Source of the DNA: Mycobacterium sp. AT1
Lineage (GTDB): Bacteria; Actinomycetota; Actinomycetes; Mycobacteriales; Mycobacteriaceae
Length of the DNA stretch: 64,000 bases
Reading direction: 5' to 3'
Assembly: GCF_002043095.1 (NCBI RefSeq)
Contig: NZ_MVOC01000031.1
Location: 36,615-100,614 of the forward strand
Shown here: in pieces, positions 18,188 through 28,719 of the stretch
Layout: the number at the start of each line of letters is the position of its first letter
How positions within the stretch are numbered: position 1 is the stretch's first letter
The notes under the pieces: model-generated
What the model was told of the DNA's origin: nothing
What the model saw: the letters and a program-made list of their open reading frames with translations, nothing else
Database searches by the model: none
Made by a program: the position numbers and the translations under genes

Positions 18188-19798
18188 CTAGCGCGCCAGC
18201 ACCATCATCGCGACGTGCAGCGAGGTGCGAGACTCCGCGTCGTCGAGGTCCACCCCGAGCAGGCGCTCGACGGCCGCGAGACGCGCGTACAGCGTCGGCC
18301 GCGAGAGATGTAAACGCTTGGCCAGCGCCGCCTTGTTGCCGCCTTCGTCCAGGTAGCCGGCAAGCAGATCGAACATCTCGTCGCCGTGCGTGGCCCGTCG
18401 CTCCAGGAGTCCGCGCAGCTCCGTCTCGGCGAATGCCTGCACCCTCGCCTCGGAGCGAATCAGGGCGATCAAACCGCGCAGCCGTACGTCGGCCGCCCTG
18501 AAGAACGGTCGGCCGTCCGCCATCGCCAGCGCGACCTCGGCGACGTGGGCGGATTCCTCGAGCCCGCCCGCGGCGTCGACGAGCCGGCTCGACTCCGGCC
18601 CGACGCCGATGACGCACGACGAGACGCCGTCGACCTGGACGACGGCGTGGCGCATCGCGGTGGTCACCTCGATGAGGGCGCGTTCGGGGCCGGGGTCGGC
18701 GACGGCCATCGCCTTGGACTGCGGTGCGAGCAGCAGGTCGATCTGGCCGTCGTCCCTGCTGGCGGCCAGCACGCTGTGCCCGCCGGACCTGATCGCGTGG
18801 ACCACCGCGTCCAGGGTTCGGCTGCGCCGCTGCTGGGTCAACAGCTGGTTGGCGTTGGCGGTCTGCGGTACCCGGACGGTCATCGGAACGTAGGTCAGCG
18901 CCGGCCGCAATCCGAGTGCATGCGCGCGGGCGGTCGCCTCGCCCTCGTCCCTGATCCGCCCGCGCAGCAGGTCGTCGACCAGCCCGCTCTGTGCCCGCAA
19001 TTCGAGTGACGTGCGGTCCTGCTCGACCATCCGGTGCAACGCCAGCGCCTGGGCAGCTCGCTCCAGAGTCGTCACGGTGCGGTCGTCCGGCTCGTCGCCG
19101 TCGGCCCGCCCCAGCGGCGCAACCAGCCGGCCCCACTCCTGCCGATACGGACCGACCGGGCGCGTCACCCACGTACCGACGTCGACCCGCGACCGGCGCT
19201 CCCAGTCGCCGAGCAGCTCGGTGAGCGAGAGCCCCCGTCGGACGAAGGCCAGTGCCTGGTGGTTGAGGTCTTCGAGGACGATCGGCATGTCGAGCATGTC
19301 GGCCGCGGCCGCGACGATCTCGTCCACCGACGCTCGGCGCATGCTGAGGTTGGTGAACGCCTCGTGCACCCGGCGGGCGTAGTCGACCTCGGCGTACTGC
19401 TCGGCCACGATCCGGCGGTGCACCTCCTCGGTGACCTCGACGAAGCGCACTGGGCGCCGCAGCGCGACGACGGGCAGGTCGAGATGCGCGCCTGCCGCCA
19501 CCACCGAGGGCGGCACCTCGTCGACGTGCGTCCCGAGTTCGACGACGAGCGCCACGGCCCCGGCCTGCGCGAGCTGCGGGAGGTAGGCGTCGCGGTGCTG
19601 CTCGTCGGTCAGCGCCTGCCCGGTGGTGAGCACCAGCTCGCCGCCCTCCAGCAGGTTGGACAGATCGGGCAGGTCGCTGACGTGTACCCAGCGGACCGGC
19701 CGGTCCAGCGCGTCGGGGCGGTCGGCACCGCAGACCAGGACGGGATCACCGGCCTGCAGCACCGGCAACGCCAGGATCTCGCGCACGGTCGGCTGCAT
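18188..19798 (-). CDS. PucR family transcriptional regulator
   Basis: This 536-residue regulator has an N-terminal PucR ligand domain (about 1-125; TVREILALPVLQAGDP, HVSDLPDLSNLLEGGELVLT) and a middle region of GGDEF-like fold (about 280-420). Its C-terminal helix-turn-helix (about 470-530) contains LLAGYLDEGGNKAALAKRLH and LSRPTLYARLAAVERLLGVD. PucR-type proteins activate purine, GABA and amino-acid catabolic genes. It diverges from mmsA and an omega-aminotransferase with only 80 bases between, so it is the likely activator of that pair and perhaps of the pyrimidine-type genes beyond. A leaderless promoter appears upstream. Confidence 0.88.
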   Translation of the reverse strand: MQPTVREILALPVLQAGDPVLVCGADRPDALDRPVRWVHVSDLPDLSNLLEGGELVLTTGQALTDEQHRDAYLPQLAQAGAVALVVELGTHVDEVPPSVVAAGAHLDLPVVALRRPVRFVEVTEEVHRRIVAEQYAEVDYARRVHEAFTNLSMRRASVDEIVAAAADMLDMPIVLEDLNHQALAFVRRGLSLTELLGDWERRSRVDVGTWVTRPVGPYRQEWGRLVAPLGRADGDEPDDRTVTTLERAAQALALHRMVEQDRTSLELRAQSGLVDDLLRGRIRDEGEATARAHALGLRPALTYVPMTVRVPQTANANQLLTQQRRSRTLDAVVHAIRSGGHSVLAASRDDGQIDLLLAPQSKAMAVADPGPERALIEVTTAMRHAVVQVDGVSSCVIGVGPESSRLVDAAGGLEESAHVAEVALAMADGRPFFRAADVRLRGLIALIRSEARVQAFAETELRGLLERRATHGDEMFDLLAGYLDEGGNKAALAKRLHLSRPTLYARLAAVERLLGVDLDDAESRTSLHVAMMVLAR

Positions 19799-19878
19799 CT
19801 ACACATCGTAAGTTCATTCGGCTGATTCGTTACAGATCGTCGGACAACTCACGCCGTGAACGCGGCGAGAATCGAGGC
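19799..19878. promoter_or_regulatory. Divergent PucR/mmsA promoter region; leaderless -10 for pucR
   Basis: On the minus strand TACGAT (19810 to 19805) ends six bases before the ATG at 19798. This is the spacing of a mycobacterial -10 box that would start transcription at or next to the A of the ATG, so pucR may be leaderless. On the plus strand GTTACAGAT near 19830 could be the -10 for mmsA. No clear palindrome for PucR was recognised. Confidence 0.4.
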
Positions 19879-21387
<1,509 letters not shown>

Positions 21388-21404
21388 CGAGGGAGACTGA
21401 CGAC

Positions 21405-22787
21405 ATGACGACCTTCGACAGCACTCTGCTGCCCAGCGGCCAAGACCTGGCCACCGCCAAGGCCGAGGCCGCCCACGCCTACGAGCTCGACCGCAAGCAC
21501 GTCTTCCACTCCTGGTCGGCGCAAGCCCAGATCACGCCGATGACGATCGTGGCCTCCGACGGCCAGTATGTCTGGGACGGCGACGGCAACAAGCTGCTCG
21601 ACTTCTCGGGGCAGCTGGTGTTCACCAACATCGGCCATCAGCACCCGACGGTGGTCAAGGCCATCGCCGAGCAGGCGGCCAAGCTGTGCACGGTGGCGCC
21701 GCAGCACGTCAACGCCGCCCGCTCGGAGGCGGCCCGGCTGATCGCCGAGCGCACCCCTGGTGACCTCAACCGGGTGTTCTTCACCAACGGTGGCGCCGAC
21801 GCCGTCGAGCACGCCGTCCGCATGGCGCGGCTGCACACCGGCCGGTACAAGGTGCTTTCGCGCTACCGCTCGTACCACGGCGGCACCGACACCGCGGTCA
21901 ACCTGACGGGCGACCCGCGCCGCTACCCCAACGACTACGCCAGCAGCGGCGTCGTGCACTTCAACGGCCCGTTCCTGTACCGCTCGTCCTTCTACGCGGA
22001 GAACGAGCAGCAGGAGAGCGAGCGCGCGCTGGAGTACCTTGAGCGGCTGATCCAGCACGAGGGCGCGAACTCGTTCGCGGCGATCATCCTGGAGTCGGTG
22101 CCCGGCACGGCGGGCATCATGGTGCCGCCGCCCGGATACCTGGCTGGCGTCCGCGAGATCTGCGACAAGTACGGCATCGTAATGATCGCCGACGAGGTGA
22201 TGGCCGGCTTCGGACGAACCGGAAAATGGTTCGCCATCCAGCATTTCGACGTGGTGCCGGATCTCATCACGTTCGCCAAGGGTGTCACCTCGGGCTACGT
22301 GCCCCTGGGCGGCGTGGCGATCAACGACGCGATCTACTCGACGTTCGCCGACCGCGCCTACCCGGGCGGGCTGACCTACTCCGGTCACCCGTTGGCATGC
22401 GCTGCCGCCGTCGCGACGCTGAACGTGATGGAGGACGAGGGCATGGTGGCCAACGCCGCCCGCATCGGCTCCGAGGTGCTTGGCCCCGGTCTGGCGGACC
22501 TCGCGGCGCGGCACCCGTCAGTCGGCGAGGTGCGTGGGCTCGGCGTGTTCCAGGCGATCGAACTGGTCGCCAACCCGCAGACGCGGGAACCGTTGGCGCC
22601 CTACGGTGGTTCCAGCCCCGCGATGAACGCGGTGATCGCGGCGTGCAAGTCCGGTGGCCTGCTGCCGTTCGCCAACTTCAACCGCATCCACGCGGTGCCG
22701 GCGTGCAACATCTCCGACGCCGAGGTCGCCGAGGGGCTCAAGATCCTCGACGCCGCGCTGACGGTGGCCGACGGCTACGTGAACTGA
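21405..22787 (+). CDS. Class III omega-amino acid aminotransferase
   Basis: This 460-residue PLP enzyme resembles beta-alanine/taurine:pyruvate aminotransferases. Visible are KHVFHSWSAQAQITPM near residue 24 (typical N-terminus of this subgroup), FSGQLVFTNIGHQHP near 65, TNGGADAVEHAVRMAR near 122, SYHGGTDTAVNLTG near 155, IVMIADEVMAGFGRTG near 257 (PLP Asp) and LITFAKGVTSGYVPLG near 287 (Schiff-base Lys). The product of beta-alanine transamination, malonate semialdehyde, is the substrate expected for the upstream MmsA. The ATG at 21405 follows a GGGAGA sequence. A strong bidirectional hairpin lies after the stop. Confidence 0.88.
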   Translation: MTTFDSTLLPSGQDLATAKAEAAHAYELDRKHVFHSWSAQAQITPMTIVASDGQYVWDGDGNKLLDFSGQLVFTNIGHQHPTVVKAIAEQAAKLCTVAPQHVNAARSEAARLIAERTPGDLNRVFFTNGGADAVEHAVRMARLHTGRYKVLSRYRSYHGGTDTAVNLTGDPRRYPNDYASSGVVHFNGPFLYRSSFYAENEQQESERALEYLERLIQHEGANSFAAIILESVPGTAGIMVPPPGYLAGVREICDKYGIVMIADEVMAGFGRTGKWFAIQHFDVVPDLITFAKGVTSGYVPLGGVAINDAIYSTFADRAYPGGLTYSGHPLACAAAVATLNVMEDEGMVANAARIGSEVLGPGLADLAARHPSVGEVRGLGVFQAIELVANPQTREPLAPYGGSSPAMNAVIAACKSGGLLPFANFNRIHAVPACNISDAEVAEGLKILDAALTVADGYVN

Positions 22788-22796
22788 GGTCAACCG

Positions 22797-22854
22797 CCGA
22801 GACTTCACTTGATGACGCGGTTTCGCGAATTCCCGTCACCAAGTGAAGTCTCGG
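22797..22854. terminator. 15-bp-arm hairpin between convergent genes
   Basis: CCGAGACTTCACTTG (22797-22811) pairs exactly with CAAGTGAAGTCTCGG (22840-22854). Inside the loop TGACG/CGTCA (22813-22817 and 22834-22838) and CGCG/CGCG (22816-22819 and 22824-22827) can pair further. It lies 9 bases after the aminotransferase stop and 65 bases before the stop of the convergent lyase gene, so it should terminate both transcripts. Confidence 0.7.
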
Positions 22855-22919
22855 TGAGCTCAGCTCAGGGCGGTGAGGTCCCGGTCGACGTTCACGGCAC
22901 GTCAGTGTGCCGGATGAGA

Positions 22920-23774
22920 TCAGTCGACGAGGCCGAGTTTCGCGGCGTAGTCGAGCACGGCCTCGGCGCGGGCGCGGGTGGGGCCGACGCTTCCGTCGTA
23001 CGGTCCGGCAGGCGCGTCGAGGCGGGCGAGCGTGGCACGCGCCTCGTCGATCTCCAGCGGTGACGGGCTGAGCAGTGCGTTGACCGTCTCGGCGTGCGCG
23101 GAGTCCAGGCACAGCCGCCCGGTCATCCCGGCGGCCTTCGTCACCGCGGTGTCCCTGGCCAGGTCGGCGGCGTGGGCCCGCAGCGTCGGCCCGTCGACTG
23201 GGGCAGGCAGTCCCGCCGCGCGACTGGCGATCACCAGCTGGGCGCGTGGGTAGGCCAGCGTCATCGGGTCGGCGGACATGCCGGTGTCGCGACGAAAGTC
23301 ACCGACTCCGAAGGCAATTCGTGCACAGCCGGGTGCCCTGGCGATGTCGGAGACCGACTCGACGCCGACGGCCGACTCGACCAGCGCGACCACCGGGGTG
23401 TCCGCGGGCAACCGGGAGCTCGTCGCGGCGACGTCGTCTGCGGACTCGGTCTTGGCGAGCATGACGCCGAGCAGCCCCGGCGCGCCGGACAGCGCGTTCA
23501 GATCGGCCGACCAGAACGGCGAGGTCGTGCTGTTGATCCGTACCCAGCCCTGCCCACCGGCGAACAGCCACTCCGCCACAGACTGACGACCGGCGGGCTT
23601 GCGCGCATCGGGCAGCCCGTCCTCGACGTCGAGCACGACCGCGTCCGCGTTGCCTGCGACCGCGGCGTCGAAGGCGTCGTGCCCGTCGGGGGTGCCCGGC
23701 TGCAGCAGCCACGTCCGCGCGAGCGACCAATGGGGCCGTCGGGTGCGCACGGGTGCGTCAGATGAAAGGGTCAT
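22920..23774 (-). CDS. HpcH/HpaI-fold CitE-like lyase
   Basis: This 284-residue TIM-barrel protein of the CitE (citrate lyase beta) group starts at the ATG at 23774; a GTG at 23819 would add 15 residues. LARTWLLQPGTPD near residue 20, AVVLDVEDGLPDARK near 48, VRINSTTSPFW near 80, VVALVESAVGVESV near 130 (Mg-binding Glu) and RIAFGVGDFRRDTG near 152 (Mg Asp) are the expected landmarks. Family members cleave or condense malyl-, citramalyl- or methylmalyl-CoA. In this operon it may process a C4 or C5 CoA intermediate, but the substrate is open. It is the last gene of the permease-amidase-hydantoinase operon. Confidence 0.8.
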   Translation of the reverse strand: MTLSSDAPVRTRRPHWSLARTWLLQPGTPDGHDAFDAAVAGNADAVVLDVEDGLPDARKPAGRQSVAEWLFAGGQGWVRINSTTSPFWSADLNALSGAPGLLGVMLAKTESADDVAATSSRLPADTPVVALVESAVGVESVSDIARAPGCARIAFGVGDFRRDTGMSADPMTLAYPRAQLVIASRAAGLPAPVDGPTLRAHAADLARDTAVTKAAGMTGRLCLDSAHAETVNALLSPSPLEIDEARATLARLDAPAGPYDGSVGPTRARAEAVLDYAAKLGLVD

Positions 23775-23837
23775 CCATCCATCATCGGCGCCGAAGTCGC
23801 GTTCGAGAAGCTTGCGCACATTTAGTTCACCACCGGT

Positions 23838-25220
23838 TCACGCCGTGGTGGCGCCGCGGGCCACGAACCGCCCGTGCCCCTTGCGGTCCTGCACCACGCC
23901 GTCGTCGACGACGACCGTCCCCCGGCTCAGCACCCGACGGATGGCGCCTGCCACGCTCCAGCCCTCGTAGATGCTGTAGTCCACCAGCGACGGCGACGAG
24001 TCCACCGACAGCCTGGTCTCGCCGTTCGGGTCGAAGATCACCACGTCGGCGTCGGCGCCCACCATCAGGCTGCCCTTGGCGGGATACAACCCGAAGAGCT
24101 TCGCCGGGTTGGTGGCCGTGATCGCCACCAGCTGCTCGAGGGAGATGCGGCCGGCGGCCACGCCGCGGTCGAAGAGCAGCAGCAGCCGGTACTCGACGCC
24201 GCCGACGCCGTTGGGGATCTTGAGGAAGTCCTCGACCCCGGCGTCCTTCTGGCCCACCATGCAGAACGGGCAGTGGTCGGTGGACACGACGTCGACGTCG
24301 CCGCGGCGGATGCCGTGCCACAGCCGATCCTGGTGATGGGATGCGCGCAGTGGTGGCGTCATGACGTACTTGGCCACCTCGAAGGAGTCGCCGTCGTAGA
24401 CCGAGTCGTCCAGTGTCAGGTAGTGCGGGCACGTCTCCGCATGGATGGGCAGGCCCCGCGCCTTGGCGGCCGCCACTTCGGCGAGGGCCTCCTCGCAGCT
24501 GATGTGCACGAAATAGGTGGGCGCCTCGACCAGTTCGGCGAGCACGGTGGCCCGATGGACGGCTTCGGCCTCGAGGATCGTCGGACGTGTCTTGCCGTGC
24601 CATTGCGGCGACGTCCGGCCCGCCCGCAGGGCACGTGAGGTGAGAACGTCGATCGCCGAACCATTTTCGGCATGCACCATGGTCAGCCCACCGGCCGCCG
24701 CCATGCGTTCCATCGCGACGAGCAGGGTGGCGTCGTCGACCATCAACTCGCCGGGGTAGGCCATGAACAGCTTGATGCTGCTGACCCCGGAGTCGACGAG
24801 TTCGTCGATGCCACGAACCCTGTCGGCGCCGAGATCACGCACCACGACGTGGAATCCGTAGTCCACGACCGCCTGGCCTTCGGCCTGGCGGACCGAGCGC
24901 TCGAGCGCGGCGGGCAGCGGTTCCCCGAATTCCTGCATGGCGAAGTTGACGATCGTCGTGGTACCGCCCCGCGCCGCGGCGGCGGTGCCGGAGTGCGACG
25001 TGTCCGCCGTCGTGGTGGTCAGCGACGGGAAGTCCAGGTGCACGTGCGGGTCGACGCCGCCGGGCAGCAGTAGGCATCCCGCGGCGTCGATCACGGTGTC
25101 GGCCGCGATGTCCAGGCCGTGCCCGAGTCCGACGATCACGCCGTCGCGGATGTACAGGTCCGCCGCGAACCGTTCCGCAGCGGTGACGACGGTGCCGCCC
25201 GTGATCACGGTCGTGCTCAC
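23838..25220 (-). CDS. hydA: Dihydropyrimidinase/hydantoinase
   Basis: This 460-residue member of the cyclic amidohydrolase family has LLLPGGVDPHVHLDFP near residue 55 (two metal His), SSIKLFMAYPGE near 147 (the carbamylated Lys), TMVHAENGSA near 178 (metal His), YFVHISCEEAL near 233 (metal His) and DVVSTDHCPF near 310 (metal Asp). These are all the binuclear-zinc ligands, so it should be active. It opens dihydrouracil, dihydrothymine or hydantoins to N-carbamoyl amino acids. It starts at GTG 25220 in a GTGA overlap with the amidase stop. The neighbouring amidase, aminotransferase and MmsA could take the product to acyl-CoA. Confidence 0.9.
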   Translation of the reverse strand: MSTTVITGGTVVTAAERFAADLYIRDGVIVGLGHGLDIAADTVIDAAGCLLLPGGVDPHVHLDFPSLTTTTADTSHSGTAAAARGGTTTIVNFAMQEFGEPLPAALERSVRQAEGQAVVDYGFHVVVRDLGADRVRGIDELVDSGVSSIKLFMAYPGELMVDDATLLVAMERMAAAGGLTMVHAENGSAIDVLTSRALRAGRTSPQWHGKTRPTILEAEAVHRATVLAELVEAPTYFVHISCEEALAEVAAAKARGLPIHAETCPHYLTLDDSVYDGDSFEVAKYVMTPPLRASHHQDRLWHGIRRGDVDVVSTDHCPFCMVGQKDAGVEDFLKIPNGVGGVEYRLLLLFDRGVAAGRISLEQLVAITATNPAKLFGLYPAKGSLMVGADADVVIFDPNGETRLSVDSSPSLVDYSIYEGWSVAGAIRRVLSRGTVVVDDGVVQDRKGHGRFVARGATTA

Positions 25221-26641
25221 GGGACCAGTCCGCGCAGCGCCGGCCAGTGCCCCGCGGCCCTGGCATGACGTTCGTAGGCGGCCGCGGCGGCAAGGACGAC
25301 ACCGTCGCCGAGGTGTGGGCCGATCAGCTGAATCGCGACCGGAAGCCCCGACTCCGTCAACCCCGACGGCACGCTGATGGCCGGTTGGCCGGTGAGGTTG
25401 GCGATCGGCGTGAAGCCCTGCCAGGTCGTCGGCGCGACCGTGACGCCGTCGATCTCGGTCGGGCCATCACAGTCGAGCGGGAACGCGGGTACCGCGCTCG
25501 TCGGGGAGAGGATCAGGTCGAATCGGCGCATCGTCGCCGCCATGTCGTTGACGACGGCCTTGCGCATCATCAGCGCCTGCGTGAAGTCCTCTGCCGTCCA
25601 ATCGGTTTCGAGCATCTCGACCAGTCGGGGTGACATTCGCCCGCCGAACTCGGTGACCATCCGGCGCATGCCGACGAGGTCGGTCTCGTTCATGATCAGC
25701 GCGGTGAAGTGCGGCGCCGGGTTCGGCCAGGTGGGCACGAACGTCTCGACCTCGGCCCCGAGCTCGGCGGCGAACAGTTCGGCGGCGCGGTCGGCTGCCG
25801 CCCTGACCTCGGGGTCGACGGGGAGGTAGCCGAAGTCGGGCGTGTAGCCGATGCGCAATCCGCGCAGGTCGGTCCGGGCCGTGGCGGTCTGCCAGTCGAC
25901 GTCGCCGGCGGGGATGGTGTGCCGGTCGCGCGGATCGGGTCCGGCGAGTGCTGCCATCACCACCGCGACGTCGTCCACCGTGGTGGCCAGCGGACCGATG
26001 TGTTCGATGCTCTCCCAACCGGATACGCCTGGATGACGGTGGTCGCGGCAGCCGGGGTAGACGGGTACCCGCCCCATCGACGCCTTGAAGCCGACCAGCC
26101 CGCACAGGGCGGCGGGGATGCGGATCGAGCCGCCGCCGTCACTGCCGAGGGCGAACGGCACGATCCCGGCGGCCACCGCCGCCGCGGTGCCTGCACTGGA
26201 GCCGCCGGGGGTCCTGCTGAGGTCCCACGGATTCCTGGTCTCCGGGAACAGCGGATTCGCCCCCGTCGCGGAGTAGCCGAACTCGCTGGCATTGGTCTTG
26301 CCGAGGCTGATCGCGCCGGCACCGTCGAGGCGTTCCACCGAGACGTCATCGGTGTCGGGGACGAAGTCGGCGTACGCCACCGAGCCCGACGTGGTCCGAA
26401 TTCCCTTGGTGCAGATGAGATCCTTGACGGCGTAGGGAATCCCGGCCAGCGGTCCGGCCACGCCGTCGCGGAGTTGGCGCTGGACCTCGACCGCCCGCGC
26501 CCTGGCGATCTCCGGGGTCGGGGTACAGAAGGCGTGCAGCGACGGATCCGCCGCGGCCAGCCGGCTGAGCGCGGTGTCGACCAGGTCCACCGGCGACGAG
26601 TCGCCCGCGGCGATGGCGTCGAGGAGTTCGACGACGGTCAC
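25217..26641 (-). CDS. Amidase signature family hydrolase
   Basis: This 474-residue protein carries the amidase signature Ser-cisSer-Lys triad: GIPYAVKDLICTKG near residue 75 (Lys), SRTPGGSSAGTAAAVAAG near 150 (cis-Ser) and GSDGGGSIRIPA near 172 (nucleophile Ser). The GTG at 26641 overlaps the permease stop by 4 bases; the longer open frame to 27268 lies inside the permease and is not used. Next to a dihydropyrimidinase the likely job is hydrolysis of the N-carbamoyl amino acid, a step more often done by a Zn-dependent beta-ureidopropionase; that assignment is inference. Confidence 0.85.
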   Translation of the reverse strand: MTVVELLDAIAAGDSSPVDLVDTALSRLAAADPSLHAFCTPTPEIARARAVEVQRQLRDGVAGPLAGIPYAVKDLICTKGIRTTSGSVAYADFVPDTDDVSVERLDGAGAISLGKTNASEFGYSATGANPLFPETRNPWDLSRTPGGSSAGTAAAVAAGIVPFALGSDGGGSIRIPAALCGLVGFKASMGRVPVYPGCRDHRHPGVSGWESIEHIGPLATTVDDVAVVMAALAGPDPRDRHTIPAGDVDWQTATARTDLRGLRIGYTPDFGYLPVDPEVRAAADRAAELFAAELGAEVETFVPTWPNPAPHFTALIMNETDLVGMRRMVTEFGGRMSPRLVEMLETDWTAEDFTQALMMRKAVVNDMAATMRRFDLILSPTSAVPAFPLDCDGPTEIDGVTVAPTTWQGFTPIANLTGQPAISVPSGLTESGLPVAIQLIGPHLGDGVVLAAAAAYERHARAAGHWPALRGLVP

Positions 26642-27948
26642 GCCGCCTCCGTTCCGGCGCTGCGCTGGCTCGCGTACTGGCGGACGGCCTCCATTGCCGC
26701 GTATCCCGCTGCGGCCGCGACGATTCCGACCAAGGCGTCGATCGACCCGGGGACGAGGTAGTGCGAGGCCGTTGCGGCTGCGGCGCCGATGATCCACCCG
26801 GCGAACGCCGTTGGGCGATAGGCGAGGAGGCCGGCGTCGACCCTGCGCAGCACCAGTTGGTCGACGATCAGCACCGCTCCGATCGGGGGTACGAAGATGC
26901 CGAGCAGGTTGAGCCAGTCCAGGAAGTACGCCCAGACTCCGGTGGCCGCGACGACCAGGCCGACGACGCCGAGGCCGATGGCGATGGGCCGCATGCCCGC
27001 TCGGGTGATCCCCGACCAGCCGACGGCGCCGTTGTACAGGCAATGCGAGGCGACCGAACCGAGGTTGATGAAGACGAACACCACGGCGATGGCGGACAGC
27101 AGGACGCCGTGGCCCGTCAACAGGTTCAGGAACCCACCACCCTCGGTGGCCGGATCCTTGGATCCGCCGACCGCGACGACGAGACCGCCGACCGCATAGG
27201 CGATGAAGTTGGCCACCGGAAACGCCGTGAACGTGGCGGCCACCGCCGAGCGACCGCTGGTGGACCATCGGGTGAAGTCGGCGGTCATCGTGCCGGAGTC
27301 GGCGAACCCGGCGATGACGATGCTGACGGCCGCGCCGAAGGACAGTGCGGTCCCCGCACCGTGGTAGGACATGACGTCACCGAAGGACGTGCCGGAGTCA
27401 CTGCTGCCCAACATGATTGCGACGATCGCCAACACGATGAACAGCGGTGCGGCCACCATCCCGAGCCACGAAAGGGCTCGGATGCCGACGATCGTGACGG
27501 CGGTGTACAGCACTCCGCCGATCACCGCGCCGAGGACGGCCGACCACCCGAGGGCACCCTGCAAAGTGGTGCCAGTCAAGCCGATTTGGAAGGAGAACCA
27601 GCCGAGGACCACCGTCGCGAGGAACGCCGCGGCGATCACCCTGCCGCGGTCGCCGAACGTTGCGGCGGCCTGCAGCGAGAAGCTCTTACCCGTGCGCCCC
27701 GCGACGAAGCTCAGGGCGCCGACGTAGGCGAACAGGACGACGTTGCCGATCAGGATGGCGCTGAGTCCCGCCACGGTGCCGAGGTTGTAGACGATCACCC
27801 CGCCGAACACGGCGTTGCCGAGGTTCATCGGGAAGCCGAACCAGACGGCGGCTATCGAGGTCAGGCTGCGGCGGGCCGACTGAGGCACCGGTTCGTGTTC
27901 GTACTCCTGCGCGAGGTCGAGGTGTGGCTCGTGGGTGGTCGTGGACAT
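26638..27948 (-). CDS. NCS1 family nucleobase/hydantoin permease (CodB-like)
   Basis: This 436-residue protein with about 12 hydrophobic segments starts at the ATG at 27948, preceded by AGGAGA; the frame opens further upstream but without a ribosome-binding site. WFGFPMNLGNAVFGGVIV near residue 40 and ADFTRWSTSGRSAVAATF near 225 are NCS1 signatures, the second matching the cytoplasmic loop of CodB-type cytosine permeases. It should import a nucleobase or cyclic ureide for the following amidase and dihydropyrimidinase. It is the first gene of a four-gene operon ending with the CitE-like lyase. Confidence 0.9.
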   Translation of the reverse strand: MSTTTHEPHLDLAQEYEHEPVPQSARRSLTSIAAVWFGFPMNLGNAVFGGVIVYNLGTVAGLSAILIGNVVLFAYVGALSFVAGRTGKSFSLQAAATFGDRGRVIAAAFLATVVLGWFSFQIGLTGTTLQGALGWSAVLGAVIGGVLYTAVTIVGIRALSWLGMVAAPLFIVLAIVAIMLGSSDSGTSFGDVMSYHGAGTALSFGAAVSIVIAGFADSGTMTADFTRWSTSGRSAVAATFTAFPVANFIAYAVGGLVVAVGGSKDPATEGGGFLNLLTGHGVLLSAIAVVFVFINLGSVASHCLYNGAVGWSGITRAGMRPIAIGLGVVGLVVAATGVWAYFLDWLNLLGIFVPPIGAVLIVDQLVLRRVDAGLLAYRPTAFAGWIIGAAAATASHYLVPGSIDALVGIVAAAAGYAAMEAVRQYASQRSAGTEAA

Positions 27949-27984
27949 GTTTCTCCTGCAACGGTGTTGGGCGTGACGGGGCGG

Positions 27985-28005
27985 CACCCGGCAGGTCGCC
28001 GGGTG
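27985..28005 (-). terminator. GC-rich hairpin after the GntR gene
   Basis: CACCCGGC (27985-27992) and GCCGGGTG (27998-28005) form an 8-bp stem with a 5-base loop. It lies 36 bases past the stop of the minus-strand GntR gene and before the permease start, so it probably ends the regulator transcript and separates the two operons. There is no T-run, as is common in mycobacteria. Confidence 0.5.
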
Positions 28006-28040
28006 TGCTTGACGTGCTGTGTGTGACGGGCTAGGCGGAC

Positions 28041-28694
28041 TTACGGGGCGCCGAAGAGGTGGTGCAGCACCCGGGCACGATTCACTTCGATGTGCTCGTA
28101 CGACAGCTGGCGGGCGCGACCGGCGTCACCGGCGATCAAGGCCTCCAGCATGATTCGGTGTTCGGCCCACAGCACGTCGGGTTCGTCGTTCTGCAGGTTG
28201 ATCCAGTGCAGGCGTCCCTCGATCGGCTCGAGCATCTGCACCAGAAACTTGTTGCGCGCCATCTCCGGCACCAGGTCGTGAAATTCGACGTTGCAGGCGT
28301 ACACGGTGCCACGGTCGCCGGTCTCGACGGCCCGCTCGGCCTTGCGCGCCAACGCCTCCAAGCGCCGGACGTCGTCCTTGGTCGCGCGCTCGGCCGCCTT
28401 GCCGAAGGCCGTGGACTCCAGGGCTTCGCGAACGTCGAACAGCTCCTCGACGTCGACGCGGGAGAGCTGACGGACGATGACGCCCCTGGTGGCCAGCATC
28501 TCCACGAAGCCCTCGGTGTTCAGCATGCGCAGGGCCTCGCGGATCGGCAGCCGGGACACCTCGAAGTCGGTCGCGAGATCGCGTTCGACCAGCCGGGTGC
28601 CGGGCGGATAGGTGCCGTCGGAGATGCGATCCCGGATGGCGTCGCGGATGAACTCGCGCAGCGGTCGGCCGTTCTGTCGGCCAGTGCCCGTCAT
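28041..28694 (-). CDS. GntR/FadR (FCD) family transcriptional regulator
   Basis: This 217-residue regulator starts at the ATG at 28694 (MTGTGRQNGR). An N-terminal winged helix (about 10-75) contains IRDRISDGTYPPGTRLVERD and VSRLPIREALRMLNTEGFVE, the GntR signature. A C-terminal all-helical FCD domain (about 90-210) contains FDVREALESTAFGKAAE, NVEFHDLV and EHRIMLEALIAGDAGRA, with the His and Asp/Glu positions that bind a metal and a carboxylate effector. It lies 25 bases downstream of the maleate-isomerase-like gene and in the same direction. Two perfect palindromes upstream of that gene are good candidates for its operators. Confidence 0.9.
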   Translation of the reverse strand: MTGTGRQNGRPLREFIRDAIRDRISDGTYPPGTRLVERDLATDFEVSRLPIREALRMLNTEGFVEMLATRGVIVRQLSRVDVEELFDVREALESTAFGKAAERATKDDVRRLEALARKAERAVETGDRGTVYACNVEFHDLVPEMARNKFLVQMLEPIEGRLHWINLQNDEPDVLWAEHRIMLEALIAGDAGRARQLSYEHIEVNRARVLHHLFGAP

Positions 28695-28719
28695 GGGCTT
28701 CAGTATCGGGGTCGCCACG